Shown here: piece after piece, positions 55,511 to 64,000 of the stretch
How positions within the stretch are numbered: position 1 is the stretch's first letter
How the letters are laid out: every line of letters starts with the position of its first letter
DNA from: Microdon myrmicae
Lineage: Eukaryota > Arthropoda > Insecta > Diptera > Syrphidae
NCBI GenBank assembly: GCA_963931805.1
Contig: OZ007496.1
Span: 183,133,839-183,197,838, forward strand
DNA: 64,000 bases
Direction of reading: 5' to 3'
Notes under the pieces: generated by a model
Seen by the model: only the letters and a program-made list of their open reading frames with translations
What the model was told of the DNA's origin: nothing
Database searches by the model: none
Made by a program: the position numbers and the translations under genes

Positions 55511-56295
55511 CTTCGGTGGTCACGGGAGTTATCTCTCCTTCAGTGATATTACACTCCTCTTGCACTCTCAACACCTTATCAAACTGCGGGAAGAGGACAG
55601 CAACTATTCTGACCATGTCCGTTTTACTTTTTTGCGCTTGACTACTGTTGTTGGGTAGTTTTTTCTTGACTATCCTGTAGGCGCTGCCCCATGGGTTGTT
55701 ATTCAATTCATCCCTTAGGGAGCAAAACGCGTCATATTTACTTTTGCGGATTACATTCCTCAACTCCTTCCGTTTGTTGACGAATTCCGCATGTAAATGT
55801 GGGTAGGTGTTACGGTTTCTTGCTCTTCGTTGCAAGCGTCGCAACCTGTTCCACTCCGATCGCACATGGGCGATTTTTGGGTTCCCCCAATACACTGGTT
55901 TGATAGCCCCTGCTGGTTGTCTTTGTCGTGGCATAGAAGCATCACATGTGGCAGTTAGCCACTTCATGACTTTTCCAGTCTTCCTGTTCGCGTCGGCCTC
56001 TGCGTCAAACTGTTCGATTTGGTCTTCCAGTATATAATCGAGCTGTTCCGCATCGAGGTCCTTCTCTTTCCACTCATTTTTCTAGGATCTCTTCGCCAAT
56101 TTCCCAGTGATGAATCCCCTGCGTGAAAATATTTCGTACGTCAGGGCTTGGTGGTCACTATGGGTGTAGGTGTCCAAAACTCTTCACTCCATACTTCTTG
56201 CCAACATGGAGCTGGCAAATGAAATGTCGATTCTACTGCCCAAGCGTTGAAATTTCCAGCAACTATAAGAGGGCTCTTATCTTTAGCTTCTTGTC

Positions 56296-57319
56296 TTACC
56301 CTGGCCAAAAATATGTAAGAGTGGGTCTGATTATCTGTTTGTAGATGAGCTGTTTGACCTTGTGAGAGAGGCATCTAGGTTTCCACAACACTCGTCTCCA
56401 GAGGTTAAGCTGTATTGAGGCGTTATGAAGGGAGTTTTTGATGCTGGTTGAGAATGACCAGTCGTTGGAAAGGGTTACTCCTAAATATTTTAGAGTTTTG
56501 GAAGGTTTTATGAGGGTGTTATTAAGCTTGAGTTTAATTTTGTTGTGGCAATGTTTAGTGTTGTTTGTGCAGTGAGCGTTTTTGCCCTTAAATACTGTTC
56601 GCTGGGTTTTGGTTGGGTTGAGACGAATTTTCCATTTGTTAAAATATGCTGAGATGTCCAAGAGGAAGGTGTTAACGCGGTTTCTTGGCGCTTTGACAAA
56701 TCTGCTGCTAGAGTAAATTAAAGTATCGTCAGCATAATTTAGCATTGCAACACTAGGTGGAGGTTGGGAAATATCGGATGTGTATAGAAGATATAAAGTT
56801 AGTATACCCGCCTGTCACGCGGGAGACCGGGGTTCGATTCCCCGTCGGGGAGCCTGTGGCGCAAGACTAATGACCTTGCCCGGAAAAAACAAATCATTAT
56901 GGAAAATTTAACAAGCCTCAGGACTTGCCAAATAAGGCCAAGACTGGTTCCCGGTTGTAGTGCCGATGATGATGATAGAAGATATAAAAGTGGTCCGAGA
57001 ATGGATCCTTGGGGTACTCCCGCGGTTATGTTGCGAGTTTGTGGTTTATTCTGACCATGAATTTCCTACCAGAAAGATAAGATGCTAGGAACTTTGTGAT
57101 ATTGGAATTCCGACCAAATAAGCAGTGTAGCTTATAAAGAAGTCCTGAGATCCGGACACAATCAAATGCTTTGGAAATATCGAGAGATATGCATACGGTA
57201 GGGCATTGGTTTTCCAGACCAGTTGTGACATCGTGTGTAAGTTTTAGTAGAGCATGGTAAGTGGAGTATCGCTCACGAAACTCAAACTGAGAATTAGGGA
57301 TGAGAACTATCTTTGGCAA
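56296..57319 (-). pseudogene. Jockey copy 2 reverse transcriptase, split by SINE
   Basis: 57319-57026 reads NSQFEFRERYSTYHALLKLT, VCISLDISKAFDCVRISGLL and FLASYLSGRKFMVRIN. After SINE copy 5, 56745-56296 reads MLNYADDTLIYSSSRFVK, LNPTKTQRTVFKGKNAHCTN and LKYLGVTLSNDWSFS, ending at PTLTY. YADD is present. It is clearly the same family as 48793-50205 but more decayed. Confidence 0.82.
56798..56974 (+). mobile_element. tRNA-Asp-derived SINE, copy 5, 5' truncated
   Basis: It begins at nt 18 of the tRNA-like head (GTTAGTATACCCG), so the first 17 nt and most of box A are missing. Perfect 14-bp duplication ATAGAAGATATAAA at 56784-56797 and 56975-56988. The rest of the body and the GATGATGATG tail are complete. 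It interrupts the Jockey copy 2 RT. Confidence 0.92.
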
Positions 57320-58989
57320 ACAAGAGAAGGTTTTGGTAGATCTTACATTCTAAAATTTACTTAAGGTGTTTAATAAAGATATCGGACGATAGTTGGGGGT
57401 GTTATTGAAACTGCCGGACTTTTTACCGGGGATTACTACCGCAATTTTCCAGTTCTCTGCGAAATGTTGTGCATTTATGATATGGTTAAGAAGGGCGAAA
57501 ATGGGAAGTAGATTTGGTGGGCAAAATCTTTTAAATAGACGGTGTGGTGTATTCCAACTTAACTGGTCGATTTTTTGTTTGGTGATTTTATGAACTTGAT
57601 TAATTCATCTGTGGTTAGAAATGTGCTGGTGTCTGATGAATGTGACGCCTTGTTTGTGTCGTTAAATTCCCCAATGAAAGGAGTATAAGATGCAGACAAT
57701 ATGTGTGAGATATATTCGTTTATAGTGTTTTGAAAATTAGGGACTGAGAGGGAATCATTTTGTTAATGGATCTTTGAGAAGTGACCACCGAAGCAATTGG
57801 CTATATCCGTGTCGGATTAGATCAGATTATTGCTGAGTGGGTTGATAAGGTGATCGATTCGGGGTTTAAATTTCTGACCAGTTGGTCGGTTGATGTTTTT
57901 GAAGAGATCACGGTTGGGTTTGATATTGTTATGTGTAGAGATATAGGTCTGATCCGCGAACTTTTTTAAATGTTCATTGATTAGGGTGGTCAGGAGTTGG
58001 ATCTGACTTTTAATAAGGGGTAGAATCTGAAGTTTTCGGCAGAGTTGTTTTTTAAGGGGCAGCAATTTAGTTAGGATGCTGGGCAAAGGTTTTCCTAAAT
58101 GATTATGGGGGATGGTGGTGGGTGTATTACCGGTACGGGCATCCTTGAGGGTCTGCTCAATTTTTAGGGCTGCTCGATAGATGTCAGCAGGCATGAGGTT
58201 AGATGATTCGGGGATTTTCAAGTTAGAAAAACTTGCGGCGACTTCTCTATTGACCTTTTTCTAGTTAGTTTTGGAGATGTTCGGGACAGGACTGTGTGAG
58301 TAGAGCAGTTCGAAGGAGGGAAGTTTTTTGTGCCGTACAATGCCGGTACCTCCGTGGGATCAAGTTGTGGGGTTTGAAATAAATGTGTAATTTGGGATGG
58401 ATACTCGGGAGTTAGACTTCTGAGAGAAGGATGTCTGGGGAGAAGGTTTTAACAAACAACCGTGAGTGTTGCTTACGGATGTTGGAGTATATGGATTCCG
58501 CGATTATAGTTAGTTCAGCCATTGAGGGAGAGAGTATAGGAGGTTATGAGTGAGAGAATCTGTTTTTTTTTTCTTTCGATATCCGACATACGAATATGCT
58601 TCAACGTAGGAAGCATAGTTTGTAGACTCTTGATGTAGCCCATTATGTCCAGGTATAGGCCGATGAAGATGGGATTGCGTGACGTCGGCGTGTTTGGATT
58701 GTGTTGATGACACCTGCGTACGATGTTCCTGGCCTTGTAGATTGTGGTAATATATTCTGCGGTGTGGATTTGGTTGGTGCGGATTTATTAGTTGTACTTG
58801 GTTCATTCGTCTTTGAAGAATTCTCAACTTATGAGTACAGTGGAAGAAATTAGCTGGATGTGGACATCCGCAGTTGAGCATGTCACTGCGTTTTCCTTAG
58901 TGGTAATGGATCCATCGGGATTTGTGGTTTGGATTTTTCCTGGATCCATGGTCTGGGGTTTAACCTTGCAATCTCCTGGTTGATGTTCA

Positions 58990-60210
58990 TCGGCTCATCT
59001 GTCGCAGCATATATTTAGGTGGCAAGTCATCGCCAAGTGTCCCGAGCCTTGGCATCTCTTGCAATGGAGGATGCTATGTTTATGGGGCTCCTCGATACTG
59101 ATCTGGTCCGTAAACTAGTACGTAATTTGTTTCAGCTTGTTGGTGTCTTCATTTGGGGAAGTTTGGATAATTCGTAGGCTCCTTATGTTGTTTTCTCGCA
59201 TAAACGAAATTTGAAAATAGTTCAGCCTGTGTATTTTCAGGTCTGGACAAATCCTGAAGATCTCTGATGGTAGTTCTTCATTGGTCCAGGTTGGGCGATG
59301 TTTGGTGCGTAATGATGAATGTTGCTGGTTTGAGCTGATGGTGTTGGAAGGTGAAAAATTGGCACAGCCTTGTCGTGATCAACCAAATTTTTTGTTACAA
59401 TGGGGTTAGAGAGGAGCATTTAGTGTTTGTGGTGAAGTTACGGTGTGCTAGGGCATTTTCATCATCATCATCATCGGCACTACAACCGGGAACCGGTCTT
59501 GGCCTTATTTAGCAAGTCCTGAGGCTTGTTAAATTTTCCATAATGATTTGTTTTTTTCTGGGCAAGGTCATTAAGTCTTGCGCCGGAGGCTCCCTGACGG
59601 GAAATCGAACCCCGGTCTCCCGCGTGACAGGCGGTATTCTAACCACTATACTATCGAGGAGTCCTAGGGCATTTTCTATTATTAGGATTATTTCCTTGAT
59701 GCTGGTTATGTTTTTGATGTAGATTGGTGGTGGTTTAACATTTTTTATCGTTGTCGTGTGCTGAGCAGACAGGAAACTCGGTGCTGTGTGCGCTTGCTTG
59801 CTGGATTCCTTACGGGTCGACGGTAGTTGTTTAGGGGGAGATGTTTGACGGTTTAAGCTGGATTGTTGTGGGGGCATTATTTCCATATTGCCATCGTCAC
59901 TGTTTTGGCAGGTTGCTGTAGGGAGAGAATTTCCTCTTGGAGTCGCTTCATTTGCGCTGTAAGTTGTTTTGTGTATACCACGGCTTCGTGGAATTTTTTT
60001 TCCGCAGTCAATGTGTTTTCCTTGACTTTCCATGTGTGTGGTCTTCTTCACTGAGTTTTCTACAGTTTCGATGGCTCTTCTTTTCCGTTCAAATATGTAA
60101 TCCCGGGTAGTGCTCGGATCATTGTCTGACTTCTGTGAAGACAGATTTCGACTACGACATCCAGCGAAAATTACAGATGTTTGTATAGTTATTTTTTTTT
60201 TTTTTTGCAA
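58990..60210 (-). pseudogene. Jockey ORF1 (gag-like, PRE region and CCHC knuckle)
   Basis: The minus strand reads a Lys/Ser-rich N-terminus, then PPPIYIKNITSIKEIILIIE, and after the SINE 59461-59663 and a frameshift VTKNLVDHDKAVPIFHLP. Further on it has CKRCQGSGHLAMTC at 59063-59022, a C-x2-C-x4-H-x4-C zinc knuckle, followed by a stop. This is the layout of Jockey-type gag proteins, which bind the element RNA. A typical ORF1 carries two or three knuckles; only one is seen. Broken by the SINE and by at least one shift. Confidence 0.7.
59461..59663 (-). mobile_element. tRNA-Asp-derived SINE, copy 6
   Basis: 203 bp, full length, tail ATC repeats at 59461. Perfect 13-bp duplication CTAGGGCATTTTC at 59448-59460 and 59664-59676. 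The tRNA-like head lies at the right end; box B has a change (GGGAAATCGAACC on the + strand). It splits Jockey ORF1 after IIEN. Confidence 0.92.
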
Positions 60211-60330
60211 TTAGAACTTTTCACAATATTCGCGACTAAACGCAATATATCACACAATAATTACACAAAGTCACAATGTTGCAGACGCAACAGCCTATCA
60301 AAGAATTCAAACGACTCGGCGAAGTACCAA

Positions 60331-60870
60331 CTTATAGCGCCTCAGATTATGCAACGATAAAGTCTGCATCATAAAATTCCGTAGTGGCACTGAATGCTAG
60401 TTGCTGAATAGACGAGAAAGAAAATTGTCTATTCATTAACCGTTTTGCATTGTTACTGTTTTGACACGGGTTTGGTTTGTTGTACTGTTTTTAGACACAG
60501 TGGCGAGAAGCGGCAATTCCTGGAGTCGGTGTCTAAGATAGGCTTTCGGTTATAAGATTAAGGGACAAAGAAAATGAGGGACAAGGAAAGGTGCCGGCAT
60601 CCGTCGGAAAATCATGTCATCGGAAAGCTGTCACGGATTTGGAGTTCACCGCTTCTCGCCACCCAGGCACATCGCTGCCACGTGTCTGGGGTTCTTCGCT
60701 TTTCGCCGCCTGGACGAAATGCTCTGGGGGCACCCTTTTAGCAACGCCCATTGCACATCGCTGCCGCGGGGGCACCACTCCAATAGAGTCGGTGTCTAAG
60801 ATTGACTTTTGGTGCCAAGATTAGGGAGTATAGAAGGAGAAGAACAGGAAAGACGCCGGCACCCTTCGGG
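60331..60870 (+). repeat. Direct duplication, units 263 bp apart
   Basis: 60523-60603 and 60786-60868 share GAGTCGGTGTCTAAGAT, AAGATTAGGG-like and GCCGGCAYCC segments. Between them GCACATCGCTGCC occurs twice. No gene; the family was not recognised. Confidence 0.6.
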
Positions 60871-62480
60871 AAATTAGACCAACGGAAGGCGAACTGTGAA
60901 CACAGAATCCTGTCACCGTTCAAAGAAAAAAACACACCATGTTCAGCACAATCATTCGACCAGTGGATCAAATACTCCACAAGGCAACGCTGCCGACAGA
61001 GAGTTCAGTTCCCATCAAGAAATTCGCCCAACGCCGAGCATTGGTTTAGCGGCGTAGGTGGGACACATCCCCAACTGCAAAGCATCAGCAAGAGCAATAA
61101 TCTTGGATTCGAGACGCAGACCTTGTCTGACAATACAGCGTGCTATCCATAAGACATTTGGATACCTTGCATAAAATTGTTTTCATGGATAATCTATTAC
61201 GTTATTTGTTCTGATTGTGGGAATATGACTATTTAGGTGTGGCAGGATAGAAAATAATAACAATTAAAGAAAAGAAAATAATGAAAATTAATAGTTATAT
61301 ATTAACAAAATAAACCTAATTCTTAAGAGCTAGAGCTTATCAGATTACAAAATTCCCTATGCTACATCACAAATAATATAATTAAGAAGACGTTGTAAAT
61401 TTAAATAAATCGGTCGAATAATGTTTGAGATATTTGTTCTACCAGTTAGAAAAAAATAGATTTGTGCGGGTTTTCAGCGCCAGAAGATCCGCGTATCATC
61501 TTAACCCCCATAAAAATCCTATAAACTCCTTAGCTGCCCTTAATTCGAATCCTTGGCAAAATTACACAACCTCGCCACAGCATTCATCACCACCCTAAAA
61601 TCCTGAAAACAATTCGGTTGTCCCCCTGGACAACCGACATAAATATTCCATGATAGCTGAGGAGCTTTTCCCCAGATTCGGCAGGATGTGTTTACCTTTT
61701 TGGCTATAGATCCATCGGCCGATCTTTCTATTTTCTAATGCAGCGTAGCCATCGTAGGTTTCCTGCAAATGACCTTGTGTTATTTTAAACAACACACATG
61801 TCACCACATCGACCGATAGGATGTTCTAATGATCAGAACAATGTGTACCCAAACACCGTCTCAATGTCCATTAGCTTCCAAAACACTGGCTGGGCTATTG
61901 GCCAGCTTGCACATCTGCAAACAAGATGTCTAATAGCCCTGTAATAGGACATAATTTGTGCAATAATAAAAGATCAGTCTCGATGGCGGGCGATCTTCTG
62001 CCGATTTAACATCACAGAAGAATCTAACACCGTCGCCTTTATTATCCCTTACACACCACCCATAAAATGTTTCTGTCTATTTAATGTAGACGGAAGAAAT
62101 GATTTTCGTCCGGGCGGCAATTTCTACACAAATTATGTGGCCGAAAAGACGGACACACAATAGAGTACCCTTGAGTGTCTGTGTACATCATAGAAAACCA
62201 TTCTCATGATTTATGGCCATATTTTCTGCCAGCCTAAATTTCCGTCCCTCTAATTGAACAGATATGCATTCGGATTTTCCTTACGCATCAACGGATATCG
62301 GCACAGTCGCCGCTTCCAGCGAGGGGCGTGTCATACTGGCCGTACGATTACTGAAGGGATTTCACGGTTGGAATTTTCCAGTTCGATCGCCATTGTCATC
62401 ACAATGAAGCAATCGGATTGGCTCTTCGATGGTACAGCATCTCATCCTCTACCCTACAAGGAACGTTGAGAACGAATCCT
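60871..62480. other. No gene recognised
   Basis: Mixed sequence with only short frames (up to 116 codons at 60802-61152), none with a recognisable motif. 61190-61460 is AT-rich. Confidence 0.4.
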
Positions 62481-64000
62481 AATTGAGTCAGATTTCTTAT
62501 TCCGCATGCACCAGGCGTCAAGAGCCAAATTTAACCACCAGTAGAGTGTACAAGGGTCGTGAGTGAATATTTAAAATATAATAGAGTCGCGGATGTTATT
62601 GTGCGGTTTATTAATTTCTAAACGATCGAGCGTCGCTGTCGTGGACAATTTATATGTACCAAGCATTATAAGGAAGTAATCACCTGTTTAGTGTTATATT
62701 ATCGAGTAGCTGCTAGTGTAATATCCGTCGATTTTATACGATAAATAAAGAAAACTAATACACAAAAATTTTCATGTGCCTTTCATTAGTCGGACAATTG
62801 TACATCGGATTAACATCGATATTTGTCGGGGTTAGGAAAGAACTAGTGTCCATGTTTGACACATTAACCTTACCCACAGATTCGCGAAGATAGTTTTGTT
62901 TTGATACTATTAATTATTACTTTTTTCATCTTTAACTTTTAATCTGGAATTCATGTCCCATACACAACCACTTTATCGGTGGTTAGAAGATCCTCGGATT
63001 CTTTTTACGCTGCGCTTTGTAATTTCTCCACTTCTCGTTCATATCACATTCGTTACGCGGACGGTCCGCATTTTAAATTTAAAATTTACGTAATTCGTAG
63101 AACACTTGTCTTCTTCATTAAAAATACTAGATGGAATATACATTCTGAAAATACCAGGAATTGTTCATTAAAACACACTGTAAAATCGATTGTTCTGCGT
63201 CGAGCTCATCCTCGACGAGACATCAAATAATTTATTCCGTGGTCGTTCTTCACCAGGAAAGCAAAAATAAAAGTATGTCCGCAATACATACGATTCTGAT
63301 GAATAAACGGGTTTCCGACATAATGCCGCACTGGGCACAAATAAAAAACGCATTGAACAATAAAACAAATGTATTAATCCCGTGGATCGTCTTCATGAGA
63401 TCCGTCACTTTATTCCACGATAGACTATATCACTACGTAAAAAACAACAAACTGTATAAAGCAGGCACCAAAGGCACCAACAAATTTTGGTTAACCCAAC
63501 ATTAAAAAAGGACTGTGTCAAAAACAGTAACGAACGTTTTATTTTTGTATAAATGAAAACTGTTTTTTTCTTTTTGAGTAATTAATCTAAACAAGAACAG
63601 TAACAAAAACTGTCCATGAACAGTCAATTCTCCACTCTCCACAATTCAGCAATTCGCAGCATTCAGTGCCATCACAGAATTTTCTGTTGTAACCTCATAG
63701 TTGGATTTTCATTGATGTATAAGCTTAGGCGCTAAATGCTTGAGTGTGTTATCGAATAGACGACGTGTGTTGCTGGTAGCAGTTTTCATTGATATGACAG
63801 GATAACATTCTTCGTCCATATCATCCATCTTTATGTGTAGGGTTTTCGGTGAGTTTGGTATAGAGTCACCATCTTAATTCAAACTGTAGGAATGTTCCGA
63901 TTTGATTGGTAATGTGCCGAGCAGTGCATCTGATATCAATTTGTCGTTTAGAATCACTGCTGGCATTTTAACATCACGCTCCAGAAACCAGTCTGGCATT
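62481..64000. other. No gene recognised; LTR-like signals near 62740
   Basis: ATAAATAAAG near 62740 following a mixed-composition stretch resembles the end of an LTR, but termini and duplications were not found. Frames at 62979-63505 (83 and 114 codons) show no known motif. The window ends inside unassigned sequence. Confidence 0.3.

Larger units (their letters stand above)
53105..56313 (-). mobile_element. R1/LOA-like LINE inserted in Jockey copy 2
   Basis: Flanked by TGTAAGAGTGGGT at 53092-53104 and 56314-56326, where the two Jockey halves join. Coding blocks on the minus strand: endonuclease start (SPLIVAGNFNAWAVE), linker (55967-55440), RT (IGYADDLAIVAVAKH) and a C-terminal CCHC motif. 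The 3' end is A-rich (T run at 53105-53120). It is itself interrupted by the solo LTR 53949-54635. The endonuclease is mostly deleted and 5' truncated. Clade is by motif only. Confidence 0.75.
56314..60330 (-). mobile_element. Jockey LINE copy 2, with ORF1 and two SINEs inside
   Basis: Minus-strand older copy. From the right: 5' non-coding (about 60330-60215), ORF1/gag (60210 to about 58990), remains of ORF2 endonuclease (58900-58200, mostly deleted), RT (57750-56296). It breaks at 56314 where the R1/LOA-like element entered and goes on at 53091. SINEs lie at 59461-59663 and 56798-56974. The right limit is an estimate from the loss of any reading. Confidence 0.7.

Noticed and set aside
1..64000. 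CRISPR arrays, operons, rRNA genes or telomere repeats
   Set aside because: No regularly spaced direct repeats, no bacterial gene layout and no rRNA or TTAGG arrays were seen on either strand.

Overview
This is a eukaryotic, almost certainly arthropod (probably insect) genomic window with very few genes. The evidence is spliceosomal exons with GT-AG borders, a mariner transposase, several non-LTR retrotransposon clades typical of insects (Jockey, RTE-like, R1/LOA-like, and a CR1/Jockey-superfamily element called LINE-A here), a Helitron, solo LTRs and a tRNA-Asp-derived SINE. I cannot name the species. No prokaryotic operon, CRISPR array or rRNA gene is visible.

Host gene. Two small exons on the + strand (12711-12855 and 19935-20046) have good splice sites and join in phase across a 7 kb intron. 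A third candidate, a short terminal exon with a stop codon and poly(A) signals (34459-34494), is phase-compatible. If it is real, the gene runs through most of 12.7-35.5 kb and its introns hold the transposon cluster. I do not recognise the protein.

Layout. 0-3 kb: antisense LINE-A copy split by a 1.2 kb solo LTR. 3-5.4 kb: unassigned, AT-rich. 5.5-7.1 kb: RTE-like LINE inserted in a Gypsy fragment. 7.2-11.8 kb: sense LINE-A pieces split by another solo LTR and a 165 bp insert. 12-21.8 kb: host exons and intron with two SINEs, a degenerate Jockey-type LINE carrying further inserts, and a solo LTR. 21.8-24.2 kb: LINE-A interrupted by a mariner, itself interrupted by a snap-back fragment. 26.2-34 kb: solo LTRs, the most complete LINE-A, and a LINE-A 5' fragment. 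34.4-41 kb: candidate 3' exon and UTR, LTR-like repeats, two SINEs, LINE debris. 41.2-43.9 kb: second, longer RTE-like copy with endonuclease. 44.6-45.9 kb: LTR. 46-48.3 kb: AT-rich, empty. 48.35-52.7 kb: 3' half of a Helitron carrying a fresh Jockey insertion. 52.9-60.3 kb: older Jockey copy with two SINEs and an R1/LOA-like LINE, which itself carries a solo LTR. 60.3-64 kb: repeats, no gene recognised.

How the parts relate. The tRNA-Asp SINE ends in the same 3' sequence and (GAT)n tail as the RTE-like LINE, which suggests the LINE machinery moves it. Target-site duplications let many insertions be ordered in time. Almost every autonomous-element copy is decayed; the exception is the Jockey ORF at 48793-50205, which is open but 5' truncated.
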